Shown one piece after another: positions 43,255 to 51,865 of a stretch of DNA of 64,000 nt. A program made the translations under genes and the position numbers. The notes under the pieces are model-generated. The model saw nothing but the letters and a program-made list of their open reading frames with translations. It had not been told where the DNA came from and did no database searches. Position 1 is the first letter of the stretch. Each line of letters opens with the position of its first letter. This stretch comes from Paenibacillus oceani (GTDB lineage Bacteria; Bacillota; Bacilli; Paenibacillales; NBRC-103111), in NCBI RefSeq assembly GCF_014705615.1, contig NZ_JACXJA010000028.1:62001-126000 (forward strand), given 5' to 3'.

Positions 43255-43290
43255 ATTAAAACTTTAACATTCCGGAAGGAGAATACAAGG

Positions 43291-44460
43291 ATGGGAAACG
43301 CCTTAAAAGCTTTTCTGCAAAAAACGCCGACCAAGATTGGCATCGCCACTGCAATTATGTTTCAGCTTATTTTTAGCATCGCATGGATGACGGGATATGA
43401 CGGCGTAACGGACAATACGGCCAACTTGACGATCGCCGTAGTGAACGAGGACGCCGGGGTCGGCCGGCAGCTGGCGGAGCAGCTCGGGAAGCAGCTTCCC
43501 TTTCAGATCGTGACGGAGAGCGGCCTCGATGCGGCCAAACAGAAGCTGGAGGAGCGGAACGTTCAGATGGTGCTGCATCTGCCCTCTACTTTATCCGCCC
43601 AGCTGCAAACGCCGGGTCAGAAGACCGAACTGCAATATTGGATCAATGAATCGAATCCCGCGCTGATCAAAAGCATGATGTCCAGCGTCGCCGCCGGCGT
43701 AACGGCAACCCTCAACAAGCAGGCGATCGCGGCCGGAGCGCAGGCCGTGCTGGCGCAGATGAACGTTCCGGCGGCTCAGGCGCAGAGCACGGCACAAGCT
43801 TTGTCGGAGCGTGTGACCTCCAGTATTCAATATACCAATCCGGTGTCCGGCATGAGCAATCAGATGGTGCCGATGATGCTCGTGCTTGCGTCGTATGTAG
43901 GCTCGATGATTATGGGAATGAACCTGCAGCAGTCTTCGAACCTGATCGGAGCGCAGTCTGGCAAGTGGAGCAAATTTGCCGCCAGGGCGGTACTGAACAG
44001 CATCGCAGCGGTCGTCACCGCGCTTGTAGGCACCTCGTTGGTCCTGCTGCTCGGCGGTCAGTCCGTTCAAGGGTTTATGACGTTATGGGGATTTTTGACG
44101 CTGTGTCTGCTCGCGTTTTTATTTTTCTCCCAGCTGTTTCTGCTGCTGCTCGGCAATGCGGGCATGCTGCTGAATATTATCGCGCTGTCCGCTCAGCTCG
44201 TCTCCTCGGGGGCGATGGTGCCGCGCGAGCTGCTGAACGGATTTTACCGCGGATTGGGCGATTATTTACCGGCCACCTATGCCGTCGAAGGCAATATGAA
44301 CCTGCTGTTTGGCGGTCCCGGCGCGGCGGGAGCGTCCTGGAGCCTGCTGCTGATTGTGCTGGTCACTGCGATGCTCGGGCTGCTGGTTACGGCATTGCGC
44401 AAAGAGACGGCTCCGGCTCATGGCACGGTTGCCGCGCCGAAGCTTGCACATTCGGAGTAG
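43291..44460 (+). CDS. YhgE/Pip-type ABC-2 membrane protein
   Basis: A 389-residue protein with one N-terminal helix (IGIATAIMFQLIFSIAWM), an extracytoplasmic domain (~35-190) and five or six C-terminal helices (MVPMMLVLASYVGSMIMGMN, LLLLGNAGMLLNIIALSAQL, GAMVPRELLNGFYRGLGDYLPAT, each within the family pattern). Members are transporters or phage-infection-protein-like exporters, often cotranscribed with a TetR repressor as here. AAGGAG precedes the ATG. The exported compound is unknown. Confidence 0.87.
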   Translation: MGNALKAFLQKTPTKIGIATAIMFQLIFSIAWMTGYDGVTDNTANLTIAVVNEDAGVGRQLAEQLGKQLPFQIVTESGLDAAKQKLEERNVQMVLHLPSTLSAQLQTPGQKTELQYWINESNPALIKSMMSSVAAGVTATLNKQAIAAGAQAVLAQMNVPAAQAQSTAQALSERVTSSIQYTNPVSGMSNQMVPMMLVLASYVGSMIMGMNLQQSSNLIGAQSGKWSKFAARAVLNSIAAVVTALVGTSLVLLLGGQSVQGFMTLWGFLTLCLLAFLFFSQLFLLLLGNAGMLLNIIALSAQLVSSGAMVPRELLNGFYRGLGDYLPATYAVEGNMNLLFGGPGAAGASWSLLLIVLVTAMLGLLVTALRKETAPAHGTVAAPKLAHSE

Positions 44461-44503
44461 TTTCGCCATAATGATTGCAAACGGTATCGGATAGGAGAAT
44501 CGA

Positions 44504-45112
44504 ATGACTACCTCGGAACTCGATATCAAGATGAAAATATTGCTGGCAGCCAAAACCCTGTTCGCGAGGCAAGGCTTCGACGGCACGTCGGTCAGGCAAA
44601 TATGCGAGGAGGCGGGGGCCAATGTGGCGCTCGTCTCTTATCATTTCGGCGGGAAGGATAACGTGTTCGGCGCTCTGTTCACCCAGTTTTTCCCCGGCAA
44701 CCGGCTGGAAGCGTACGAACCGTTCTTCCATGACCCCATCGTCGGTCTCAAAAAGCTGGTGGAGGAAGTGACGCGGTTCCGGTTAAGCGATCCCGAGCTC
44801 GTCATCATTATCCAGCAGGAAATTTTCAAACAGTCTCCGCGAGTGGCGATTATTCAGCAGAACATTTTTCCCGTATGGAAAAAAGTCAGAGAGCTTCTGG
44901 AAAAAGGACGGCAATCCGGCGTGTTTCAGTTCCGCTCGCTCGACAATACGATGTTTTTTATTATGGGTACGCTGCTGTTTCACAAAAATACGGATTATTT
45001 TCTGCCGCTGTTAAGCGACGGCGTGCCGACATTCGACAATATGTACCGCGACGCCGCCGTGTTTGTCCTCAGAGGGCTCGGCGTTCCGGGAAAGGCGGAG
45101 GATTATTTATGA
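44504..45112 (+). CDS. TetR/AcrR-family transcriptional regulator
   Basis: A 202-residue regulator with an N-terminal HTH (residues ~8-60: KMKILLAAKTLFARQGFDGT, VRQICEEAGANVALVSYHF) and a helical ligand domain. The start ATG follows GGATAGGAG. It lies 43 bases after the transporter gene and overlaps the nitroreductase start by four bases (ATGA), so all three form one operon. It probably represses that operon through the palindromes at 43222-43254. Confidence 0.92.
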   Translation: MTTSELDIKMKILLAAKTLFARQGFDGTSVRQICEEAGANVALVSYHFGGKDNVFGALFTQFFPGNRLEAYEPFFHDPIVGLKKLVEEVTRFRLSDPELVIIIQQEIFKQSPRVAIIQQNIFPVWKKVRELLEKGRQSGVFQFRSLDNTMFFIMGTLLFHKNTDYFLPLLSDGVPTFDNMYRDAAVFVLRGLGVPGKAEDYL

Positions 45113-45852
45113 ACAAGGTCATCGAACTGCTGCAGTCTCATCGTTCCGTACGTAAATACAAACCCGACAAGGTGGCCGACGAGCTCGTCGAATCGATCGT
45201 CCGCTCCGCCCAGATGGCGTCCACTTCCAGCAACGTTCAGGCGTACAGCGTGATCGCCGTTACCAATCCGGAGACGAAACGGGCGATATCGGCCATAGCC
45301 GGCAATCAGCAGCATGTCGAGTCGTGCCCGGTGCTGCTCATATGGTGTGCGGATTTGCGGAGAAGCCGGCTTGCGTGCGAGCAACATAACGTACAGATGG
45401 TATCCGGTACGATGGAGAACTTCGTCGTCGCGGCCGTCGATGTCGCGCTCGCCGCCCAAAACGCCGCCATTGCCGCGGAATCGCTCGGACTCGGCATCGT
45501 GTATATCGGCGGAATCCGGAATGATCTGCGGGCGATCACCCCGCTGCTTCATATTCCCGAGCTCGTCTTCCCGGTGTTCGGCATGTGTCTCGGCTATCCG
45601 GATCAGGAGCCGTCCTTGCGGCCGCGGCTTCCGTTGCGCGCCGTGCTTCACCGCGAGACGTACGAGGACGACGAGAAGAAGTCGGAATCAGTTGAGGAGT
45701 ACGACCGCACGACGCGGGAATATTACATCGAACGGACGAACGGCAAGCACGATACGACCTGGTCGCGCGAGATGGCGGACAAGTTCAAGCGGCCGGTCCG
45801 GGCGTATTTGCGGGACTATTTGGAGGAGCAGGGGTTCCGGTTCGATACGTAA
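45109..45852 (+). CDS. Oxygen-insensitive NADPH nitroreductase-like flavoprotein (NfsA-type)
   Basis: A 247-residue nitroreductase-fold FMN enzyme. It begins with the RSVRKYKPD motif (FMN phosphate binding) and continues with the QxYSVIAV strand, GTMENFVVAAVDVALAAQNA, LGLGIVYIGGIRNDL and FPVFGMCLGYPD. This order and length match the NfsA/FRP group, which uses NADPH to reduce nitro compounds, quinones or flavins. ATG 45109 overlaps the tetR stop. It is followed by a terminator. A detoxification role with the adjacent exporter is a reasonable inference. Confidence 0.9.
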   Translation: MNKVIELLQSHRSVRKYKPDKVADELVESIVRSAQMASTSSNVQAYSVIAVTNPETKRAISAIAGNQQHVESCPVLLIWCADLRRSRLACEQHNVQMVSGTMENFVVAAVDVALAAQNAAIAAESLGLGIVYIGGIRNDLRAITPLLHIPELVFPVFGMCLGYPDQEPSLRPRLPLRAVLHRETYEDDEKKSESVEEYDRTTREYYIERTNGKHDTTWSREMADKFKRPVRAYLRDYLEEQGFRFDT

Positions 45853-45982
45853 GCGGTGGGAACGATGCCGGCGCCCTCAGTTCCGGCCTGTCCGGCCAAC
45901 AGAAACAAAAGTGCTTGACTGCCGCCTCCTGTTTATGGTAATTATTAGGGAGAGCAAGATGAAGTCATGATGCGGAAGCACC

Positions 45983-46027
45983 GCCATTAGACTGCGTTGG
46001 ATAATAACGCGGATAATGGCTATTTTT
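45983..46027 (+). terminator. Terminator after the nitroreductase gene
   Basis: GCCATTA pairs with TAATGGC, and GCGTT with AACGC inside it; TATTTTTA follows. It ends the TetR-controlled operon about 130 bases after its last stop and just upstream of the pilus operon promoter. Confidence 0.7.
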
Positions 46028-46040
46028 ATGCAAATAAAAG

Positions 46041-46075
46041 TTTACAAAAAAGAACATTAATGCTATTATATGTTC
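46041..46075 (+). promoter_or_regulatory. Promoter of the Tad-like operon with operator-like palindrome
   Basis: TTTACA (46041-46046), 17-base spacer and TATTAT (46064-46069) form a good housekeeping promoter. GAACAT (46052-46057) and ATGTTC (46070-46075) are inverted around the -10, and AAAGAAC (46049-46055, GTTCTTT on the other strand) falls inside the spacer. A repressor bound here would block polymerase. SinR is one candidate because the same motif occurs before the exopolysaccharide operon. Confidence 0.6.
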
Positions 46076-46159
46076 ATATTAATGAAACGTTTGCGAAGGA
46101 CGCAGACGATCGGGAAACCGGCCGTCTTGCGTCCTTTTGTACGTTGCGGAGGTGAAACG

Positions 46160-46888
46160 TTGGTAAATAAAAGACGCAACCTGCTGGTCAGCTTATCAGC
46201 CGCCCTGATGGCGTCGCTGCTCGTCTACGGCGTATACAAGCTGCAGCTTAGACAGGTGGAACTGCAGCAGACGGTGAATGTGGTCGTTCCGAAAGATTTT
46301 ATACCCGCCGGTACGATGATCGATGCTTCGCTGCTCGCTTACAGGCCGGTCTTGGCCGGCTCGCTGATGGAAGGGATGTTCACCGATATTTCGCTTGTCG
46401 CAGGACAAGAGGCGGTCGTCCCGCTGGGTACGGATGAGCCCGTATTGGCCTGGAAAGTGGACAAGTTCCATCTGCTGCCTTCGCGCGGCCAGTCGACGTT
46501 CCAGATTCCGAAGGAGTACATCTTGTCGCTGTCCAACGGGATTCGAGCCGGAGACCGGGTCAAGCTGTATTTGTCCGGCAGCGAGGGAGAGTCAACGAGG
46601 CTGTTCGCCCAGGATATTACGGTCGCATCGGTCAAATCCTCGTCCAACGTCGAGGTGGACAATCCGAAGTCGTCCAACCTCATGTCCCGGGTGAACGGAG
46701 ACGCTGAGAAAATGTATGCTTCCCGGAGAGAAGCGAACGGTTCGATCGACCAAATCAATCTGAATTTGACCGAGGAAGAATGGCTCGCGATCGACCGGGC
46801 TTGCAAGACGAAGAAGACGAAGCTTGTCATTGCTTTGTCCGCTTCATCGCTTACGGAGAATTCGATCGACACTACAGGCAGGAGGTGA
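46160..46888 (+). CDS. SAF-domain pilus assembly protein (CpaB/RcpC-like)
   Basis: A 242-residue protein with an N-terminal helix (LLVSLSAALMASLLVYGVY) and an extracellular SAF-type domain beginning VVVPKDFIPAGTMIDASLLA, typical of CpaB/FlgA-like proteins. The C-terminal part (ELNLTEEEW, KLVIALS) completes a RcpC-like fold. TTG 46160 follows GGAGGTGAAACG and is preferred to the upstream ATG at 46070. It is the first gene of the operon. In Tad systems CpaB works with the secretin; Gram-positive operons keep it without one. Confidence 0.85.
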   Translation: MVNKRRNLLVSLSAALMASLLVYGVYKLQLRQVELQQTVNVVVPKDFIPAGTMIDASLLAYRPVLAGSLMEGMFTDISLVAGQEAVVPLGTDEPVLAWKVDKFHLLPSRGQSTFQIPKEYILSLSNGIRAGDRVKLYLSGSEGESTRLFAQDITVASVKSSSNVEVDNPKSSNLMSRVNGDAEKMYASRREANGSIDQINLNLTEEEWLAIDRACKTKKTKLVIALSASSLTENSIDTTGRR

Positions 46889-46894
46889 CGGAGG

Positions 46895-48163
46895 GTGCAT
46901 ATTGCCTTTCTTACGCGGGACGAAGCGCTTTGCGAGGTTTGGCTGAGTTGGGAGGCGCCGGACGGCGACCGTGTCGTCTTGTTCCGCCAACCGGAATCTT
47001 TCATGGAATCGGCCAATCTGTCCGATTTCGGACATATCGTAATTTCGGATCGTTTTTTCGATTATGCGGCTTTTTGCGAATACGTCGAACAGGTGAAGGA
47101 AGCGGCGCCCGGCGCTGAGCTGACCGTTATGTTGTCGGACCGGCACGATACCGCAGAGAACGGGAGATGGATCAAATATTGCCTGATGGGAGGTATTCCC
47201 TACATCCCTCCGCATCGTACGATCGAGACGATAACCGGTCTGCTGATGCAGCGGATATACGGGGAGTCGGGAACGGCTGCCGCCGGAGGGAGCCCATGCA
47301 TCACGTTCGTCGGCTCGACTCCGAATATCGGGACGACGTTCGTGTCGTTCGGCACAGCCGTACGTTTGTCCGCGAGTACCCGGCGTTCGGTCGGATATTT
47401 GTGCCTGAATTTAAAAAGCTCGAAGCTTCACCGCTACTTGGGTTTGGAGAAACCGGAAGCGAGCCTGGACCATCTGCGCGCAGAGATCCGGTCGCAGAGC
47501 CTGCGGCCCGACAGGCTTCATTTATATTGCGAGCCGGTAAAAGGACGACCGAATTTACGCATCCTGTTCGGCAATCAGCTTCGCGAACAGGCGGAATTTT
47601 TTACGGCGGAGGATATCGAGCATCTGCTCCGGACGGCTAGACGGACGTTCGACGTCTGCATCGTCGAAGTGAATGCGTACTGGGACAACGCGGCTACGAT
47701 ATGCGCCTTGCTGCAGGCCGACACGAGGATTTTGGTGACGACTCCGGAGCTGGCGCATTTTCAGGAGGATACGGACCGGTGGCTGCGCGGACTATGCCCG
47801 GTCATCGGGTTAGCGGCCGAATCGTTCGATCTTATATTGACCCAGGCAGAGGGTAGCGGAAGCTCGGGAGGCATCCGGCACCAGGACGTGCGCAAGGAAA
47901 CCGGGCTCTCGCTAATCGGCAAAGTCGGCAAATATTCCGACTTGTCGGAGACGGTTAATCAGGGGAAACTGCTGGAGTTGCTGACCGGCAAGCATCCGCT
48001 TAACCGCGATCTGGACGACATCGTCCGTCTGCTGACGGCCGTATGCGGCATCGAACCGGCTGCGCCGGATAAAGAGCCGGCCGTTAAACGGATATTCGGC
48101 CGGTTAACCGGGGCGCTCGGGATACCGGCGGCCAAACCCCGGAAGGCGAGGGGGAGCGGGTGA
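46895..48163 (+). CDS. CpaE/TadZ-like protein with degenerate P-loop ATPase domain
   Basis: A 422-residue protein: an atypical N-terminal receiver-like domain (~1-120), then a MinD/ParA-type fold (~130-390). The nucleotide loop is FVGSTPNIGTTFVSFG, with no Walker lysine where KGGxGKT is expected. VEVNAYWDNAATIC and TTPELAHFQEDTD fit later strands. TadZ proteins locate the pilus machine, and degenerate loops are known among them. GTG 46895 follows GGAGGTGACGGAGG. It overlaps the CpaF-like gene by four bases. Confidence 0.83.
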   Translation: MHIAFLTRDEALCEVWLSWEAPDGDRVVLFRQPESFMESANLSDFGHIVISDRFFDYAAFCEYVEQVKEAAPGAELTVMLSDRHDTAENGRWIKYCLMGGIPYIPPHRTIETITGLLMQRIYGESGTAAAGGSPCITFVGSTPNIGTTFVSFGTAVRLSASTRRSVGYLCLNLKSSKLHRYLGLEKPEASLDHLRAEIRSQSLRPDRLHLYCEPVKGRPNLRILFGNQLREQAEFFTAEDIEHLLRTARRTFDVCIVEVNAYWDNAATICALLQADTRILVTTPELAHFQEDTDRWLRGLCPVIGLAAESFDLILTQAEGSGSSGGIRHQDVRKETGLSLIGKVGKYSDLSETVNQGKLLELLTGKHPLNRDLDDIVRLLTAVCGIEPAAPDKEPAVKRIFGRLTGALGIPAAKPRKARGSG

Positions 48164-49593
48164 AAGAGATGGCGGAGCGCAAATTTTCCGTGCTGGCGTA
48201 TTCGATGCGCCGGGGAGAAGCGGACGGCGGGAATGCGGCGGAGGACGGAACCGGGATGGCCGTCGAACGGCTGCCGCAAGAAAGCGAAAGTCCCGATTTT
48301 CAACGCTGCGTAGACGAGATCCGTTCGTATCTTGTCGCGTCCAGAGGGCGGACGGACGAGGAACGGCAGCAGTACAGCGAATCGTTGAACCGGGCCGTAC
48401 TCGGCTTCGAGGAGGAACGAATCCGGTTCGTCGCGATCATTAACGACCAGCTATCCAAGCGGAGGATGAACCACATTGTGCCGCCGAATCGCCGGTATAC
48501 GACATTGGCCGAAGCGGTATTTGCCGAGATCATCGGCATGAACGTGCTTGAACTGCTGCTCAAAAATCGCGAAGGACTTGAAGAAATCCAGGTCGTAGGG
48601 AGGGACATTTACGAAGTAAGGGCAGGCAAGGCGACCCCTTCTCCGCATAAGTTTCAGCATTTGAAAGATGTGGAGCGGATACAGCAAAATCTGGTGTTGT
48701 TTAACAATGAAGTGATCAATCCCCGGAAGCGCTGGGCGGAAGTGGCGCTGAAGGACGGTTCGCGCGTCACGCTGACCGGCTTCGGCTTTACGGCGGAGCC
48801 TACGATGACGATCCGGTTTTATACGATGCGGTATTTCAATCTGCATACGCTGTGCCATCCCGACTACGAGACGTTGAACGAATCGATCCAATCGATCTTG
48901 CTATGCGTGCTCCGCTGCTGCTTCAACCTGGTCGTCATCGGGCCTACCAATTCCGGCAAGACGAATCTGATCAAGGCATTGATCGCCGAGATGCCGGATC
49001 ACGAGCGGATCGTAACGATCGAGACACGGTTTGAGCTGATGCTGAAGCGAGATTTTCCAAACAAAAACGTCATCGAATATGAGGTAAGCGAGCACGATGC
49101 GCTGCATTCCGGCAACCAGGCGTTTAAGCTGGCTTTGCGCCAGTCTCCGAAACGGATCTGTCATGCCGAGATTCGCGACGACGATGCGAACATTTACGTC
49201 CGCGCCTGTACGAGAGGCCATGAAGGAAGCCTGACCTCGGTACACGTCAACGAGCTGGAGGATGCGCCCGATGCGATAGCCGATATGTGCATGCTTGACG
49301 GGAGAGGGATGAACCCGACCCGGCTGACCAAAAGAATTACGGAATACGTGACGCAGATCGGACTCGAGATGGGCATCGTCGACGGCAAGCGAAAGCTGCT
49401 TCGAATCGGGGAATATGTATACAACTCCAGCCGTGACAGTGTGACGGTGAGGGACATCGTGCGTTATGACTACGGGAGGGGCTCGTGGCGGTATCCGGAA
49501 GGCTTCTCGCCGCGTGCGGCCGAGCGGATTCGGAAATATGACCCGGATGGATACGGTCTTCTGGAACGGATGGGATGTATCCCCCGATGCTGA
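48160..49593 (+). CDS. CpaF/TadA-like secretion ATPase
   Basis: A 477-residue type II/IV-type ATPase. Walker A is IGPTNSGKTNLIKAL. It is followed by an acidic ASP-box-like segment (TIETRFELML), a His-box region (RGHEGSLTSVHVNE) and LRQSPKRICHAEIRDDDAN, matching the CpaF order. It energises assembly of Flp-like pili. The start could be GTG 48160 (overlapping the previous stop) or ATG 48169. The Walker A lacks the second Gly of the usual GxTGSGKT. The Tad-B-like gene starts within its last codons. Confidence 0.9.
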   Translation: MKEMAERKFSVLAYSMRRGEADGGNAAEDGTGMAVERLPQESESPDFQRCVDEIRSYLVASRGRTDEERQQYSESLNRAVLGFEEERIRFVAIINDQLSKRRMNHIVPPNRRYTTLAEAVFAEIIGMNVLELLLKNREGLEEIQVVGRDIYEVRAGKATPSPHKFQHLKDVERIQQNLVLFNNEVINPRKRWAEVALKDGSRVTLTGFGFTAEPTMTIRFYTMRYFNLHTLCHPDYETLNESIQSILLCVLRCCFNLVVIGPTNSGKTNLIKALIAEMPDHERIVTIETRFELMLKRDFPNKNVIEYEVSEHDALHSGNQAFKLALRQSPKRICHAEIRDDDANIYVRACTRGHEGSLTSVHVNELEDAPDAIADMCMLDGRGMNPTRLTKRITEYVTQIGLEMGIVDGKRKLLRIGEYVYNSSRDSVTVRDIVRYDYGRGSWRYPEGFSPRAAERIRKYDPDGYGLLERMGCIPRC

Positions 49594-50522
49594 ATGTCGT
49601 CAAAGCCGCGTTTTTGCTCCTGTTGTTTTTGCTCGCTTATTTGTTTTTGTACAGGTTGCTCCAGACGTTTACCCGCCAGGCGGTTGCACGTTACCGATTG
49701 AATCATGTGCGTCAGGCCGCGTTTTCCAACCGGGTGGAGCTGTTTATGTCCCGGTATGCCAAGCTATACCGCCATATCGCCGATCTTCTGGAGTCGGTCC
49801 AATCGCGGATGCCGATAGGGACGTTTCTGTTCGTCTCGTTACTGCTCGTCTTGACGGGGATTGTCGCCGGATTCGTCTGTTTCCGCAATGTGAAAGGGAT
49901 TGCAGCGATGGGAGCGATGCTCGGCCTGCTCCCGTACGTGGTCCTCCGCATGCGGCTGTTGAATTTGCAGATGAAAGCGCGGATCGATTTTTTACCGGCA
50001 GTGGAGCTGTTTTACCAGTACTACATCGTCTCGGGGCAAAGCAATATCCGGACTGCATTAAAAGTTACGCTCGAGGAAAACCGGATGCAGTCATCCATGA
50101 AGCCGGTCTTCGAACAGCTGTACCGCAACTTGGCGGCGAGCCGCGACGCGGAAGACAGCATGCGCCTGTTCTCGCTAAGTCTCGGCCATACATGGGCGGA
50201 GTATTTTGCCAACATTTTGCGCGTAGGGCTACTGGAAGGCAGCGACTTGTGCGACAGCATGAAGGATCTGATCACGGATATGCGGCGTGCGCAACGGGCG
50301 GATCAGGCGGAGCGCAACCGGCTCCTTGAAATTCGGCTCGCCAACTTCTCATCGATTCTGTTTTTGATCTTATTTTTGTTTATCAATTTTAAGATGAATG
50401 CGGATAACGCCTACTTGTATTACATCCTGGACCCGGCCGGACGCAACATGCTGCTTGATGGTCTGCTGCTCATTTTCGCTTCTTTTTTGATGGGGATTTA
50501 TTTATCGATTCGGAGAATGTGA
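49575..50522 (+). CDS. TadB-like type II secretion F-domain membrane protein
   Basis: A 315-residue inner-membrane platform protein. It has an N-terminal helix, helices at about residues 80-120 and a C-terminal pair, enclosing the GspF-like cytoplasmic domain (FLPAVELFYQYYIVSGQSNI, EGSDLCDSMKDLITDMRRAQ). ATG 49575 overlaps the ATPase gene; ATG 49587 is an alternative. It works with the next gene as TadB/TadC. Confidence 0.86.
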   Translation: MYPPMLNVVKAAFLLLLFLLAYLFLYRLLQTFTRQAVARYRLNHVRQAAFSNRVELFMSRYAKLYRHIADLLESVQSRMPIGTFLFVSLLLVLTGIVAGFVCFRNVKGIAAMGAMLGLLPYVVLRMRLLNLQMKARIDFLPAVELFYQYYIVSGQSNIRTALKVTLEENRMQSSMKPVFEQLYRNLAASRDAEDSMRLFSLSLGHTWAEYFANILRVGLLEGSDLCDSMKDLITDMRRAQRADQAERNRLLEIRLANFSSILFLILFLFINFKMNADNAYLYYILDPAGRNMLLDGLLLIFASFLMGIYLSIRRM

Positions 50523-50532
50523 GGGAAGTCAG

Positions 50533-51438
50533 ATGGTGATACAATCCGACCAATTGTTCTGGATCCAGGCGGTTGCTTACGCGCTATTGCTGGCTGCCGG
50601 TTACGTGTCTTTCGTTTATTTGCTGCTTGCTATACCCCGCAGGCGCAGGCGATGGCCCGCGCTCGTTATGCAGCGATGGGCTCGCGGTTACGAAGTTCCG
50701 CCGCGGATCTTAAAGCTGTTCGGCATTGCTGCAGGTTCCCGGCCGGTAGAGGAGAAGGGCAGGCTGCTCGCCGAAGGCGGTATCCGGATCGATCCGCTGC
50801 GATACGAGCTTCTTCGCAGGTTCCTCCTGCTTGCCGGGGGCGGAAGCCTCGCTGTCGGTTATGCTGCCGCTGCGAAGTCATGGACACTGCCGGGGATCGA
50901 ACCCGTGCATGTGATGGCCGCAGGGGCCGTCATCGGCGTGTTCGCCGGATTTGACCGTACGCTGCTGGTCTCGCTTGGCAAGTACCGGTCCAACAAGATC
51001 ATGAGAGAGATTTATGTGCTGAGCAACCAGTTGCTTTATTACACCGGCTCCAAAATGAGTCTCCACGCGAAGCTGAACCGATGCCTGCCGTTTTGCCGGG
51101 CGATCCGGTCGGACTTGCAGCTTCTGCTCAACGAATGGTATGAGGACGCCGATCAGGCGATCAAGCGTTTCAAGAAACGTCTCGGCACGGAGGAAGCTCA
51201 CAGCTTCGCCGAAACGATTAACTCGCTCCGGCTGAACGAACACGGCAGCTACTACTCGTTGCTGCACGAACGCATTCAGGATTATAAGGAGAAGCTGGAG
51301 CTGGCCAAAGAAAGCCGGAAAGAAACGACATCCTATTTGCTGTTCGTGCTGGCCGGCATTCCGATCCTGAATACGTTTCGGATTTTCGTATATCCGTGGG
51401 TACAGGAAGGGCAGAAGCTGTTCGATGCCTTGAACTGA
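50533..51438 (+). CDS. TadC-like membrane protein
   Basis: A 301-residue protein with three or four helices and a GspF-like core (EIYVLSNQLLYYTGSKMSLH, ETINSLRLNEHGSYYSLLHE). It pairs with the TadB-like gene 10 bases upstream. The start ATG follows GTGAGGGAAGTCAG. The C-terminal helix pair includes SYLLFVLAGIPILNTFRIFV. Confidence 0.85.
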   Translation: MVIQSDQLFWIQAVAYALLLAAGYVSFVYLLLAIPRRRRRWPALVMQRWARGYEVPPRILKLFGIAAGSRPVEEKGRLLAEGGIRIDPLRYELLRRFLLLAGGGSLAVGYAAAAKSWTLPGIEPVHVMAAGAVIGVFAGFDRTLLVSLGKYRSNKIMREIYVLSNQLLYYTGSKMSLHAKLNRCLPFCRAIRSDLQLLLNEWYEDADQAIKRFKKRLGTEEAHSFAETINSLRLNEHGSYYSLLHERIQDYKEKLELAKESRKETTSYLLFVLAGIPILNTFRIFVYPWVQEGQKLFDALN

Positions 51439-51520
51439 GCCAGGGGAGCGGGGGCACCGATTTACGATAAATGTAATTTGAATTGAGATTGTACTTGAGA
51501 CGATAAGGGGAAATGAGCCA

Positions 51521-51676
51521 ATGAGAAACATACTGATGACGGTTATGATGCTGATTGTAGTTGCCTTGCTGTTCACTTCGATTATCAATAACGGGGACAC
51601 GGGAATGCGCAACAACATCAAGGTGAAGGGGGACACGGCCAATACGAATATCAACGCCTTGAATGCAGGCTCGTAA
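51521..51676 (+). CDS. Miniature pilin-like protein 1 (51 aa)
   Basis: A 51-residue product: MRNILMTVMMLIVVALLFTS as the membrane helix, then a short hydrophilic tail (IINNGDTGMRNN, IKVKGDTANTNINAL). It lies between the platform gene and the second tiny gene, the usual position of Flp-type pilins. No canonical G|xxxxE cleavage motif is seen, so it is processed in another way or not at all. The start ATG lies after AAGGGGAAATG. The following gene is a paralogue. It is below the size commonly annotated. Confidence 0.72.
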   Translation: MRNILMTVMMLIVVALLFTSIINNGDTGMRNNIKVKGDTANTNINALNAGS

Positions 51677-51694
51677 GCGGCCGGCGGAGAAGGG

Positions 51695-51841
51695 ATGAGG
51701 CATATACTTGTTACCGTCATGCTGATTATCGTCGTGATCGCTATCTACAGCACTACGATCGGGGGCAATGACGGGATGCAGCAGAACGTGAAGACGACCG
51801 GCGACAGGTTAAACGGAACGATCCAGTCGATTAATCCATAA
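51695..51841 (+). CDS. Miniature pilin-like protein 2 (48 aa)
   Basis: A 48-residue paralogue of the preceding protein: MRHILVTVMLIIVVIAIYS, then TTIGGNDGMQQNVKTTGDRL. It aligns in helix, NGDTGM/GNDGM and NNIK/QNVK positions. ATG 51695 follows GGAGAAGGG, 18 bases after the stop of the first. A duplicated minor or major pilin-like pair is the simplest reading. Confidence 0.72.
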   Translation: MRHILVTVMLIIVVIAIYSTTIGGNDGMQQNVKTTGDRLNGTIQSINP

Positions 51842-51865
51842 ACGTTTACGGAGTGCCTTTCAAAT

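Larger units (their letters stand above)
42893..43290. other. Intergenic stretch before the TetR-controlled transporter
   Basis: Holds a terminator (43098-43130) for the upstream gene and two operator palindromes (43222-43254). The remaining ~200 bases show no supported gene. Confidence 0.55.
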
